Shown here: positions 44,740 through 56,300 of the stretch, piece by piece | Position numbering within the stretch: position 1 is the first letter of the stretch | Layout of the letters: every line of letters begins with the position of its first letter | Assembly: GCA_034359265.1 (NCBI GenBank) | Contig: CP136891.1 | Coordinates: 48,786,001-48,850,000, forward strand | DNA length: 64,000 nucleotides | Origin: Canna indica | Lineage: Eukaryota; Streptophyta; Magnoliopsida; Zingiberales; Cannaceae | Direction of reading: 5' to 3' | Notes under the pieces: model-generated | Database searches by the model: none | What the model saw: only the letters and a program-made list of their open reading frames with translations | What the model was told of the DNA's origin: nothing | Program-made: the position numbers and the translations under genes

Positions 44740-46621
44740 GATGGTCTTACGATGGAATTTTACATGAAATTTTGTCCTCTCATTGGGGAGCAGGTGCTTA
44801 ATATCCTTCTCGAGTTGCAAGTGAATCTTGAGCTCATGAATCGCATTAACAAGGCCAACATTGTCCTGATCCCTAAATCGATAAGCGCAAATTCAGTTTC
44901 TAACTTTAGGCCTATTAGCATGGAAAATAGCATCATCAAAATCTTCTCCAAACTTATGGCTAATCATTTGGCACCCCTTATTCTGGCCCTGATTGACAAC
45001 AAACAAGGAGCCTTTATTCGAGGTTGAAGTACATTGGACTATTTTATGACTGCTTCGGAAGCTATCTGGGGTTGCAAAAGACTCGATCGGGAAGTTTGTG
45101 TGATCAAGGTTGACTTTGAGAAGGCTTTCGACTCGATCAACTGGGACTTCATTCTCCAGCTACTAATGGCTTGGGGATTCCCTCCATGATGGATTTCTTG
45201 GATCAATCATATCCTCGGCTCGGATGAATCATCCCTTGTAACCAACGGGATGGAAGGTAGACCCTTCAGACATAAGAGGGGCATGCACTAGGGAAACTCC
45301 CTCTCCCCTCTACTCTTCAACTTGGTCACCGACACCTTGTTGTGACTTATCTCCAGAGCATCTGATCTCGGCCTGGTGACAGGGGCCCTTGGCTCTGTCT
45401 CCAAAAAAGTATCACTCATATTTTCTTTGCCGATGACCTTTTACTTCTATGCAAGGTAGACGAGTCCTCACTCAGAACCTTGGGACTTCTCCTCAAATGC
45501 TTCGATCTGTGTTCTGGCTTAAAACTTAACGCACTCAAGATGAAGGTGATTCACATTGGTGAGGATAGCTCCAAAGCAACTATGGCAGCTAATATTTTTG
45601 GATGCTCAACGGGAGTCTTCCCTCTCACTTATCTTGGTCTACCCTTGAGAGCTGGGGGACCGAATAAGGCCAACTGGTCTCAGCTTATCTCGAGATTCGA
45701 CTCAGCCTTAGCCTCCTAGCAGGGCCCCCTCCTTTTAAGGGCAGGGCATTTAACTTTGGTCAACAGTGTTCTCACCTCTCAAGCCTCCTATTTCCTCTCG
45801 ATCTCCAGAGCTCCACGATAGGTTTGTAAGCAAATTGATAGAAGGCGAAGAACTTTTTTCTGGACGTGCCGAGGGGACTCCACTCTTCAGGGCAAATGCT
45901 TGGTTAGTTGGGATTTGCTTTACTGTGGTCGTGTGGAGGGAGGTTTGGGTGTCTTAAATCTCCACTCTCATAATAAGGCTAGATTGGGCATTTGGATTTG
46001 GAAGCTCTTCAGCCAGGAGGGATGCCATGGCAAGATATAATTTCCTCCCTATACCCTAGATTGTACGAGTTCAATACCAGAGAGAGATCTCACCTTTCCC
46101 ACATTTGGAGAAACATCATCGACCTATTCGACGCTCTTCGGCCTTCATTTATCATCTCGGTGGGTGATGATTCTTTTCTCTGTCTTTGGCACACTCCCTG
46201 TTTCAACGGCCGCGGTCTTAAAGATCGATATCGAGCCCTTTTGTCGGCTGCTGCGGCCAAGCCCCGCTTCTCCTCGCCTCAGGGGCCGACTCCATCTCAT
46301 GGAAATGGAGTGCTAACGGTACTTTCTCCACAAACACATTTTATCGTATACTGAACTTCAGAGGGATACAAGATCCTAAAGTTCCTTTGGCACAAGGGAT
46401 GTCTGCCAGCCTGTTCCCTTCACAGTTGGCTCATGGAAACAAAGCATCTTGTTACCAAGGATAGACTCATTGCCAGAAATGTTGTCGTCAGCCCATTTTG
46501 TATTCTTTGCAATTCCAACGACGAGACACACCTACATCTGTTTATGGAATGCACATTCACCTCAGAGGGTTGGAACCACTTTCTCATATTGACTCGTACG
46601 AGCTTCTTCCCTCTCTCCTTC
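44740..46621 (+). pseudogene. LINE reverse transcriptase and zf-RVT, broken
   Basis: This is the ORF2 relic of an L1-type LINE. Segments in order are LANKANIVLIPK-like (INKANIVLIPK) and NFRPISMENSIIKIFSKLMA, then VIKVDFEKAFDSINWDFI, then a GNSLSPLLFNLVTD segment. The catalytic HIFFADDLLLLC is near 45415-45450, followed by GLKLNALKMKVIHIG and VFPLTYLGLPLR. The zf-RVT end appears at 46430-46560 (KHLVTKDRLIARNV, CILCNSNDETHLHLFMEC). Stops occur at 45026, 45189, 45290, 45342 and elsewhere. No endonuclease domain is present because of the 5' truncation. Confidence 0.88.
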
Positions 46622-47128
46622 TAGGGGTGGCAATTTTATCCGCTTCCACTAACTAAAAACCGCATCCGCACCGTATCGGATCCATATCCGCAAGTAAAAA
46701 TGGATATGGATACGGATACGGATTTAGAAAACTTATATCCACGCGGATATGGATATGGCTGTGGATCCGCACCGTATCCGCACCGCTTATCCGCCTCTCT
46801 AAATTACTATTTTGCCCATATAAGTTATTAATATAAATAAGAGCTCTATGGTAATTTCATGTCAAGATGAATTTTGAAGTATATTATATATTTATTTTGG
46901 ATCAATGAATTGGTAATTTATTTATTTTTTTAATTAATTATATAATTTTAATATTTTTTTATTAAATACGGTGCGAATACGGATGCGGTGCGGATATCCA
47001 TATTTGAAGTGGTGCAGATATGGAAACCATATTCACATCCATAGCGGATACGGTGCGGATATGGATGGGCGGATATGGAGTGCGGTGCGGATACGGATAA
47101 TCCAGTATCCGCCCCGTTGCCAGCCCTA
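46622..47128. mobile_element. 507-bp hAT-type MITE
   Basis: The terminal inverted repeats are TAGGGGTGGCAA and TTGCCAGCCCTA, resembling hAT ends. The exact 8-bp duplication TCTCCTTC is at 46614-46621 and 47129-47136. The interior is built from repeated GGATATGGAT and GTGCGGATAC units in both orientations around an AT-rich core. No protein is encoded. It lies inside the LINE 3' part, so it is younger than the LINE. Confidence 0.93.
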
Positions 47129-47455
47129 TCTCCTTCAGACCCTGAGAAGACACCTTACTAGGTAGTCGCAATGAACGCCTTTCACGCTTTCGTCTAATTA
47201 TGATATGGAGGCACAGAATCTAGCATGAGCGTAATATTAGGCTTTTTGACAATCGAAGAAGATCCTGTTCAGCACTAGCCTCAGAAGCGGCGGCGTGTTT
47301 TTGTCTTATGCATCCCTAATGCCGCCTCACATTTTGTAAATTGGGTAGTTGTATTTCACTTTACTGTCTTTATTCTCCCTCCCCCTCACTTGTATTCCCT
47401 TCATTTCTCTTGAATTGAATACAAATATGCTTGCATCAAAAAAAAATCTTCTTGT

Positions 47456-47916
47456 TGTGAAATTCGTGTAAAATATTTGTAATACATCAACCTTCACCTC
47501 TGAATTGCCTCTCTTTGCCTCTCGTTGCCTTGCTTCTAGTCTTCTTCTTTTTAAAACTATTTAAAGCCTAACTTGAGAAAAGTGTAACTTTTGAGAAAAT
47601 CATTATTTGTGTTACTTCTCTAGCCCTACATGATTAGGATTTGAACACTTTATACATGTAGGGCTAGAGAAGTAACACAATGCACTTTCATACACTTTTC
47701 TCCACTACTCAATGCTTGCAAATTGCACTTTCATACACTTTATTGAACTCCTCCACAACATAGAGTGACATACTCCAACAAAGGAATCGAGGTTCACCTA
47801 GGAAGAAGCAAGATGTCAATTAACATATAAACATAATTTATAAAATAAATTTAATGAAGTATAAAGTAATAGGAAGAAGCATATCATGTAATTTGAATTA
47901 CAAATATAGGAAAAAA
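47456..47916. other. Non-coding stretch with a perfect 25-bp hairpin
   Basis: No gene. It holds a 25-bp perfect inverted repeat (47608-47632 and 47655-47679, loop 22 nt) and two copies of CACTTTCATACACTTT just after it. Immediately before the solo LTR is the phrase GTAATTTGAATTACAAATAT, which recurs on the far side at 49293. Confidence 0.6.
47608..47679. repeat. Perfect 25-bp inverted repeat
   Basis: The arms start TGTGTTACTTCTCTAGCCC and end with its exact complement. The loop is 22 nt. There are no mismatches, so it is recent or maintained. No terminal duplication was seen that would mark it as a transposon. Confidence 0.9.
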
Positions 47917-49190
47917 TGTTGGCCAAGGGTTTTTCCTTCGTGCTTTACTCTCTTCATGATTATTTTGATGATAACAAACCAAGTCTATCTAACCATGTTT
48001 TTGAAGCATAAAGGTCGCAGGTTCGATAAAAGACAAAAGTCGGTTTCGCAGTTTGCGACATCGGTCTCGATACAACATACATTTACAATGACTCACAGGA
48101 GTTCGACGCGTGCATCAAAGACGTCTTGGACGAGTCTAGAGAACATATGGAATGCTCTCCAAGTTAACGCACGCTGAAGGCTGGAACCCGAAAACAAAGC
48201 GCAACAAGAAGGTCCAAAGAAGAAGTTTCCAGCCAGGTTCGATCGATCGGTCGGTCGATCGAATGCTGCCAACAACTGGCAGTAGGCAAAATAGTCGACC
48301 GAAGTGTACCCAAAAGCGGTAGATTGCTACGATCGCTTGGGCGGTCGATCAGTCGGTCGATCGACGATCGATCAGCAAGCGACTGGGTGTAGCCAACGGG
48401 CAGAAAAATGCCCGTTGACGACACCTTGAGTTTGGGGGGTTATAAATACCCACCCAAAATACTCTCCCACATGATTGTTGATGCCTTTAAGCCTGAAAGA
48501 GTGATCCTAAGCATCTCCTAAGCTCGCTCTTGATCAAATCTTCAATATCGAGCCCTTGATCCCTCAATCTCAAGTGTTCATCATTGGAGGGTCCTACAAG
48601 TTTGCTATGCTCAACAAGAAGAGGTGATCCTATTGTGATAAGTCCTCATTTCTCTCTTCTTGTGATTAAAGTGTTTTTAGTTTATTTTTCATTGTATTAA
48701 GTTGATTGCATAATTGACCTTGTGTAGGGACTAGCGAGTTTGTGGTAACCTTGGTGTTTAAGGTGTAAAGCTAGTTGTGTAAAACTAGATTAGGAGTTGT
48801 TCTTAGGAATTGAGGTGGGAAACCTCACTCGATGTGAAGGTGAATACTTTCGGGTGTGGAAGTGCCTTCGAAGGGAGTGTAGGATCTTTTCGGTGTAAAG
48901 TCCTCAATTGTAAGTCACTCTTAACTTAGTGCATTTGTGTGTGAAATCCTAAGCACGGGTCTTAGGTAGTGAAGTAGGTTGTTAGCCGAACCACTATAAA
49001 TTCCTTTGTGTTAGCATTATTCTTCTTGTGTTTGCTTAACTGCTTTATTTTATCGCTTTCGTATTTAATCATCTAATTGTGAATTGCCTAAGTTGTAAGA
49101 AAAACATTAAATTTAAAAAATCGGAACTAGGCAAAAAGATTTAGATAACACGCTATTCAACCCCCCTCTAGTGTGGCCATTTTTCCAACA
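47917..49190 (+). mobile_element. Solo LTR F, related to Copia-2
   Basis: It starts TGTTGGCCAAGGG and ends TTTTTCCAACA (1,274 bp). The start matches the Copia-2 LTR start (TGTTGGCTTAAGGG on its own strand), including a shared TATTTTGATGATAACAAAC. The end shares GCTATTCAACCCCCC with the Copia-2 LTR end. A TATA box at 48441 and a palindrome cluster at 48237-48372 are in the same relative places. The flanks AAAAA and AATAA match at 4 of 5 bases. No internal region accompanies it. Confidence 0.75.
48237..48449 (+). promoter_or_regulatory. Solo LTR F: palindrome cluster and TATA box
   Basis: Units such as TTCGATCGATCGGTCGGTCG and GGTCGATCGACGATCGATC at 48237-48372 precede TATAAATAC at 48441-48449. 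The arrangement repeats that in Copia-2, although the units differ in sequence. Confidence 0.7.
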
Positions 49191-49513
49191 AATAAGTTTC
49201 ACAATATCAAAGTATCAAACTTGTCAAAATATCACTCTTTATTTACAGATATAGAATGAGCTACGTATAAAGTGAATTACAAATATCAAAAGGTAATTTG
49301 AATTACAAATATAGGAAGTAAGTTTTGCTTGAATCCTGCTAATATAACAAGAATCATCATCAAAAGTTATAAACTGAGCTAGGTGAATGTGAAAGAAAGT
49401 TGATAAGTTTTGTTTGCATTTTCACTCTCTATTTGTTTATTGTGTTTGATTTGTTGTTTCATTTTGTACAGGGGCATAATTTTACTTGTTTAATCCTATT
49501 TACAGTAGAATTT
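49191..49513. other. Short non-coding stretch
   Basis: It is AT-rich with no gene. It holds a second copy of a 24-bp phrase (49293-49316) that also lies just before solo LTR F at 47888-47911. Confidence 0.5.
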
Positions 49514-52036
49514 TGTAATATTTGAGACATTATGGCTAGTTTCTATTATTCATTTTGTGTTTGCCAGTCTAGCAGGCTGATTCATGGTCGAGCTAAGTAG
49601 ACTGATGGTCCGGTGCGAGCTTGAGAGCTTGGGTAAGTATAAACAAAAGTTGTGTGTTTTATTTACTTGTTAATTAATTTGTATTGCATATGCTTGAACC
49701 TTGTGGTTAGCGGGTCTTGAATCCGAGTTTGAGGCGAATGCGGGTTAGCTAAAGGGGTAGGGTGTAGATGGGGGGTTGGGAGGGGATTATAAAATCCCCT
49801 AGGGCTAGGCGGCTCCCTTTTGGAGATGCACAAGCCATCAAGAGAGAGAGAGAGAGAGAGAGAGCCACACCGTGTGAGGGAGCCGCAAGCCACCGAGCAC
49901 CGGCCCCTCTCCCCCTCTCCTAGAAGCCAAGCCGCAAGCCATCAAGGAGGAACCAAGCATTCTCCTCTTCCTTGGGGCCGAACTCCTTCATCCCTTGAAG
50001 CCGGGCCTTCTCTTTCCCTTCTCGGAGCCGCTGCCCCCTTTAGGAGCCAAGCTGCCGCCGTCTCGTGTGTGGCCGGATTTCGAAGGCCGTCGATTGAGAA
50101 TTTTTCCATTTTTCCTTCTTCCTAATCAGGTGAGTGGTTCTTCCCTCCTTTTTCTTGAATTTTCTAGTGTTCTTGAGCCATTATTGGTGATTAAGAATTT
50201 CTTGTCAGATTTTCCCGTTGGTTCTTGAAATTTCTTGTCGATTTCATGTGCTGCCATGAAAGAGGAGGCCCGAAGACCCCCCCCCCCCCTTTATGGTGCG
50301 GAAGCCCTAGGACTATCCTAGGGGTACTCGGCCAGGGTGGGCGATGGGACACCCTCAAGGTGTTCGATAAATTGCCTAAGTGTGTTTGTTGCGTTTAATG
50401 AAATCTAGGCCGTTAAATGATGATCTTGTTTATGTTCATATGATCCTAATGCATGTTTAGTATCAAAAACTTGAATCTCAGCGAGTAAATTTATGTTTTC
50501 ATGTAAAAATATTTGATCTTGATAGCATGTTTATGTTCTGGTTTGGTTCTTGTTTAATGAAGCATGACTCTTGATATCGAGATGGATTTTGATGCATGCC
50601 CAATCATGTTTATTGAATAGGATTTATTTTTTAATTGCTGATTATGATGTTGCAAATCTAATTTGGCAGTAATTAGGAATGAATATTACTGTGATTTCTG
50701 GGTTAATTAGTATGACATGCTGAAATTTCATGCTGGATTTTTGTTGTGGATGCTGAGATTTGTAATTTCTGTTGTGATGCATGTTGTTTAGTAAACATAG
50801 TTCTGTAACCTATCATTTATACCAGAAAACATAGTTTGGAACCCATAGGACACACTATGGAAACCAGATTCGTCTTGGGTACACCAGAATTGGGCTCAAA
50901 CAGTAGGCTGAAATAAAACCTAATTTCGGGAATTGAAATTTTAATTGTACAATTAAAATTTAAGGGGCAGAATAAACTGTTAAATAGCCAAGAAAAGAAT
51001 TTAATTGCATGAAACAAAACCTCATGGGTGGACGATATTATGGGTCTAGGGAATTGGGAATGGGCATAGTGTGTTGTGGCGTTTCCTAGTAAGAACACCG
51101 CTAGGACACCGTGGAAGACACTTGACTTAGGCCTTGTTGGCGTCAAATCTTTAATGAATGGCGGAGAGGCCCTGGAAGGTAGGATGGGTAAATCCCAACC
51201 AGTGTTTAAAAGGAATAAGTTCGGATGGGCGAATCCTGATTATTCCCGTATGCTATCTGGAATAAGTTCGGATGGGTGAATCATGATTACTCTCGTATTT
51301 TCTTAAAGGGTATGTTTATGGGATAAGTTTGGATGGGTAAATCCTGATTATCCTCATAACCCTTGTGGGTGACTTGTATGCCTTACAATATGGGTAGGCA
51401 GATAGGCATATTCTATATTCACGGTTATGTGAATAGGTTGCCTTTGGGCATGAGATGGCCAAGTGACTGGTTAGTTAGCCATACCACTAGTCTTGCATTT
51501 TCATGTAAAAGACAGGTGCATATATACATTATTATGTGGTTGGTTTTGTGGTGGGGGTTGGTAGAACCTCTCACTGAGTTCCTTTGTACTCACCCTTGTT
51601 TTCTTTCTATTTTTGCAGAGCCTGACCAGTGAGGTGGGCTGGAGCACTTGGTGCGGATGGAGGGCAGAGGAGCTACATTGATCTCATAGCAGTCCTAGTT
51701 AAGGGTCATAGTCGAGTCTTATTAGTATTTGATCATGCACTTGGTATTTTGGCATTTTTGGAGTTGTAGTCTTTTGGGACATTCATATATTTTATTTCAG
51801 ATTACATTTCTTGAAAAAAAAACTGATAAACTTTTCGTTATTTTTTTCCGCGCTCTATTTGGCTTGTTGAATTTTATTTCTTAAAATGAAAATTGATTTG
51901 GGTTTCTCAGTTATAATAAAACTTGTCTCATATTTCTGCTATATTTTATTCTGAGTTGACATGTGCATGGCATAGGCTGCGGGGTATAGGCACGTATACC
52001 CTGGTTGGTCACGTGACCCTAGGATGGGGCATGACA
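49514..52036 (+). repeat. Gypsy-A 5' LTR
   Basis: It ends GGGGCATGACA at 52036, before a degenerate primer site. Much of it (from about 50105) is repeated at 62869-64000. The start is put at TGTAATATTTGAG (49514) by analogy with the TGTAAGACCC starts of gypsy-B and -C and is uncertain. It contains an (AG)12 microsatellite at 49841-49864 and a C run near 50279. The sequence at 51560-51620 (ACCTCTCACTGAG, TTTGCAGAGCCTGACCAGTGAG) is shared in type with the gypsy-B LTR. Confidence 0.7.
49841..49864 (+). repeat. (AG)12 microsatellite
   Basis: This is a pure AG dinucleotide run in the gypsy-A LTR. Confidence 0.95.
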
Positions 52037-52038
52037 AT

Positions 52039-52050
52039 GTTGTATTAGAG
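52039..52050 (+). promoter_or_regulatory. Gypsy-A primer binding site, degenerate
   Basis: TGTTGTATTAGAG follows the LTR end by two bases. It looks like a mutated TGGTATCAGAG site and was recognised mainly by position. Confidence 0.45.
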
Positions 52051-52255
52051 TATGTGGTTCAGCCTGACTACGACCTAGAGTCTGTTTACCGTATATGGCA
52101 TTGCTAGCATGTCAGTATATAGTAGGGTTCTGTTATGAGATCAATGGGCTAAGTCTGCAGCTCAGCGCGGTATGTGGTTAGTTTATTTTAAGACTCAAGG
52201 GTGAATTGAATTATCTAATTATGATGTTTTTTTTTTCTGATGATTCCAGAGTGAT

Positions 52256-53514
52256 GTAAGCTTTAAATACCGCATGGAGCAGTAGTGGAAGTAACCCCAC
52301 GGAGCGCCAGGGCTGGGGCCGGGGCCGTGGGAGAGTACAATAGGTTGAGGAGGATAATGGTCAAGATCCCAGGGTCGCACAACTGCAGGCCCACCTATCT
52401 GAGTTGAGTGAGGCACTCCGCAGGGAGTAGGAACTGAGGCAGCAGCCAACACAATCGGTGCTGGTAGCACCCACGATACCGGAGGTGATCGAGGTAGTGG
52501 CACTAGTGGTTAGAGTTCCCGAAGCACCCAATTATGCAGATTTTGTCAAATCCAGGCCATTGGAGTTTACGGGGGCAGATCAGCGGGTGGAGGTCACCAG
52601 CTTCTTTGGGGACTGCTAGGAGATGTGCATGGAGCTCGGTTGTTCTTCTAGGGCAACCGCTCGGATGATCGGGTTGCAGCTGAGAGCACCGACCAAGGAT
52701 TGGTTTTACACCTGGAGAGGTCATAGGGCGGTAGGTGCACCACCCCCTACGCGGGAGGAGTTCAGGGCCGCCATGGTGGAGCGATACTTGCAGTTGAGCG
52801 TCCGAGATAAGCGGGCGAAAGAGTTTGAGCTGCTGCGCCAGACCGGCAATATGTCAGTGATGGACTACGAGATGGAGTTCACCCTATTCTCAAAGTACCA
52901 TCCCATTTTGGTATCCACAGAGACTGCCAGGGTCAAGATGTTTGTTGAGGGGATGAGGCCATAGATCGCTAGACTTATTCACTATACAGAGGACACCTCT
53001 TTTGCTCGGGTAGTTGATGAGGCACTCCGGAAGGAGGCATTGGTACCGACCGACAGGGACGATGGACCCCATAAGAAAAAGTTCCATCCCCAGCACCCGA
53101 GGGGTCGGCCAGCTCACTTTGAGGGGACCCACACGATAGTGGATCAAGTGGATCCACTACAGGGCAGGGGATATGATAGTTTCAGAGGCCGCATGGGCCT
53201 AGGACTTGGTGCATTGTCAAGAGGCTCGCAACGGAGGCCCGACCTGCAGCAGTGTGGTCATTGTCACAAGAAACATTGGCGAGCTTATTTTGGCCGCTCT
53301 GAGGCATATTTTGGGTGCGGGCAGGTTGGGCAGTTCAGGAAGGATTGTCCTGGCAAGGGCAGTCAGTAGCCTGAGCAGTCTAGAGGGAAGGCACCGATGT
53401 CAGTGGGTTCTGTAGCTCAAAGGGGTCAGACTCAGGACGGAGGTCAACAAGTCGGTGGTTCAGAGAAGCCTGTTGCACGGGTGTTTACTTTGTACTGAGA
53501 AGGCGTTGAGGCAT
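52256..53514 (+). pseudogene. Gypsy-A gag, broken
   Basis: Gag of the same family as gypsy-B and -C. Visible pieces are APNYADFVKSRPLEFTG, EMCMELGCSS, PTREEFRAAMVERYLQLSV, RDKRAKEFELLRQTG and a double-knuckle-like segment (CGHCHKKH, then YFGCGQVGQFRKDCP) at about 53250-53350. Several stops are TAG at Gln positions, such as 52427 in the REQELRQQ context, 52963 in LRPQI and 53369 in SQQPEQ. It ends abruptly at the gypsy-B LTR, at the point where protease should begin. Confidence 0.85.
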
Positions 53515-54896
53515 TATAAGACCCGAAATTTTCCTAATCTAAAAATCTATTAGGTGCAGCGCATCGCCCCAAGGGTTAGTTGGGTCGAGCCTCGGAAATC
53601 ACCTCGAGTAGAAGGTATAACTCGACCTATGCAGTTTATTTGGTTAAATGGACATTTCCTTTTATGCATTAGATGTCTTATTAAAGTCGAGTTCGACTCA
53701 TTTATGCGGATCGAATCGGAGCCCGGATCGGACTCGGATTGAAAGCAGGAAGGGCTAAGTCATGATGAAGGGCATAGAGGTCTTTTGTAGATTAGGGAAT
53801 AAAACCCCTCATATATAGCTGTGCGGCTCATCTTGGAGCCCCACACAGCCCGAGCAAGAGAGGGAGGAGGGGAGGGGAGATCTTGGGTCGGCACCGGAAA
53901 TCGTGTTGCCGTCGGAAGGATTGAGATCGCCAACGTCCATGTTTTCTTCTTACTTAATCAAGGTGAGTGGTTGTTTTTCGTTGATTGGGGGAGGCGGGTA
54001 GCTGAACCCCTAAGACTGATTGGTGATGATTTTCTCACGAGTTTTCGCCGATTCATGGTACCTTGGCCTTCTTACCAATGTTTTAATTGTTATTACGCCG
54101 AATCTCCACAGTTTTTTTCGGATTCTTGATATTTTAGGGGCTGCCGAGTCAAGGGAAAAGGGGTAAGGTCATGCCGAAAATTTCCCCAATTCCCTTGACG
54201 GATGTAAACCCCCTTTGAACGATCTTAAATCCATATCGAGTGGATTTATAAATTACTTACTGAAAGTGATGATTGAAACTCCTCCTCTAAAGTCTAGTAG
54301 GCTTGGCTAAGCAAAGGGAAAACTCCATGTTCATGGTTTGGCCGAGCAAGGGGTGTGCGGCTTGATCATTGTCTTGATTAGGATAGATTGGAAACAAGAT
54401 ATTAGGGTTTGGGGTTAGTCCTTCCCCCTTGTTCCTATCCTTGAAGGCTCGGCCGAGCACGGCATGCCTTGAGGTTCGGAAGAACCGCTCACTGAGTCCC
54501 ATGTGGACTCACGGTTTATTTTTCTTATTTTGCAGAGCTCGATCGGTGAGATGAGGCTTGGAGTCATGGTGTAGCTGGAGGGTAGGCAGTGGCGTCGATC
54601 TCGTAGCAGCTTCCAGTAGTCATAGTCTAGATGTCTAGGACTGTTGTTTTCATACACTGAGAGTTGTTTGTTTTAAAAGCATGTATTCGACTTTGATCTT
54701 GGGTTGTTTCATATTGTGCTGATGTTGGCAACTTTTTTGTTTCATAAAAATTGTGGACTTTCTTGAAATTCAAATAAAGCTGCATCGTTGTTTCTGTTTA
54801 TATGTTTTTGGTTTCTTGTTAGTCAGTTTATGTAGTAGGCTTCAGGGAAGGAGATAGAACATGGCCGGTCACATGACCCTGAGTTGGGGTGTGACA
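53515..54896 (+). repeat. Gypsy-B 5' LTR with a 1.1-kb internal deletion
   Basis: It is collinear with the 3' LTR except that CATGCCTT at 54462-54470 is joined directly to GAGGTTCGG. The 3' LTR has about 1,090 bp between these points (60320 to 61411). The deleted part includes a (TA) microsatellite. Confidence 0.88.
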
Positions 54897-54900
54897 AAGT

Positions 54901-54912
54901 AGGTATCAGAGC
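54901..54912 (+). promoter_or_regulatory. Gypsy-B primer binding site
   Basis: AGGTATCAGAGC, one base off TGGTATCAGAGC, lies four bases after the LTR end. Confidence 0.75.
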
Positions 54913-55114
54913 TTTTGGTTAGGTTTTGACTATGGCTAGGAGTGGGGTACCGAATGAGACATATTTTAGCGTGTCGACATACGGTATAGTTATGCTACGA
55001 GATCTGGCAACCACGGCTGCACTCAGCGCACCATGCGGATAGTAATTTAAAAAGATTTTGTTGAAATAATTTTTTTTTTTGCAGGAGAATTGTTTTTTTT
55101 TCTGTGATAGTGCG

Positions 55115-56300
55115 ATGTATGCTCATAATGCTGCACTGAGTGGCAGTAACTCGACGAAACGTCAAGGCCGTGGGCGAGGTCGAGGCTAGGCACGGGGCAA
55201 AGACAGGGAGTAGTCCGAGGATCAGTGGCAAGAGTCTGCAGTAGTTCGATTGCAGGCTCAGGTAGCACAGCTAACAGAGGTGCTCCTTAGGGAGCAGGAA
55301 CTAAGACAACAGATGCAATAGCAGCAGTAGCCGCCACCGCAACTAGTACCCATAGTTCCGGAGGTACCAGAGGTGGCGAAGCTATAACACCAGTGGTCAG
55401 GGCTTCGGGAGCCCCAACCTATGCAAAATTCATCACGCTGAAGCCGCCAGAGTTCTTTGGAATAGATCGACAGGTGGAAGTGACTGAGATTCTGGGGGAC
55501 TGCTATGAACTATGCATGGAGCTGGGATCGGAGGCAGCGGCCGATATGGTCGGACTTCAGATGAGGGGTCTAGCAAAGGTCTCACTGCACACTTGGAGGG
55601 CTCGCAGGGCAGCAGGAGTGTCGCCTCCCACCTGGGAGGAATTCAGGGCGGTTGTGGAAGAGCAGTACTTGCCTATGAGTGTTCGCGACAAGCGAGCCCG
55701 GGACTTTGAGATGCTGCGTCAGGCTGGGGCCATGTCACTATCGGGATACAAGATGGAGTTCAACCGCCTTTCCAAATATCATCCAACCCTAGTGGCATCT
55801 GAGACTGCCAGGGTCAAGAGGTTCATTGGAGGCTTGAGGCCTCAGATTGGCAGGCTCATCCACTACACCGAGGATTCCACTCTTGCCCGGGTAGTGGATG
55901 AAGCCCTTCAGAAGGAAGCCTTGGTGCCGTTCGAGAGGAATGACGGGTCGACCAAGAAGAAATTTTGGCCGCAGGGATATGGGGGTTGATTGTGGCATTC
56001 AGAGGGGCAGTGGCCGCCGCAGACCACCAACAGAGCCGAGGACAGAATAGTAACCGGGGCCATGGGGGGCCCAGGGTCTGGATCAGTAAGGCCGACAGTG
56101 TCAGGAGGTGCTTCTAAGAAAGTTGAGGTGCCGCAATGTGGCAGCTCGAATCGGAGGCACTGGGGAGCCTGTCTTGGCTACTCGGATGCTTTCTATAAAT
56201 GCGATCGAATCAGACACTTCAAGAAGGACTCTCCGGACAGAGTTGGCCAGAAGTCTGAGCAGTCAAAGGGAAAGGCACCTATGTCAGTGGGGTCATCTCA
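55115..56300 (+). pseudogene. Gypsy-B gag, broken
   Basis: The ATG at 55115 opens MYAHNAALSGSNSTKRQG with an Arg/Gly-rich run like gypsy-C. In-frame TAG codons follow at Gln/Arg positions. From 55393 a 198-codon stretch is open, with [48 protein letters not shown] and [17 protein letters not shown]. After a frame break near 55988 comes a knuckle-like segment (C at 56136, then KCDRIRHFKKDS near 56200) with the last Cys replaced by Ser. [15 protein letters not shown] ends the gag part. Confidence 0.87.

Larger units (their letters stand above)
44733..47446 (+). mobile_element. 5'-truncated L1-type LINE with poly(A) and 9-bp duplication
   Basis: TCTTCTTGT flanks both ends (44724-44732 and 47447-47455), and the right copy follows an A-tract at 47438-47446. 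The insert starts inside the reverse transcriptase region, so it is 5'-truncated as is usual for LINEs. It contains RT motifs, a zf-RVT segment and a 3' UTR ending ATACAAATATGCTTGCATC plus A. A 507-bp MITE was inserted later. Confidence 0.93.

Noticed and set aside
50817..51146. Reverse ORF repeated at 63570-63887 as a conserved gene
   Set aside because: The two are the same stretch of the gypsy-A LTR pair. Repetition comes from the LTR, not from coding constraint.
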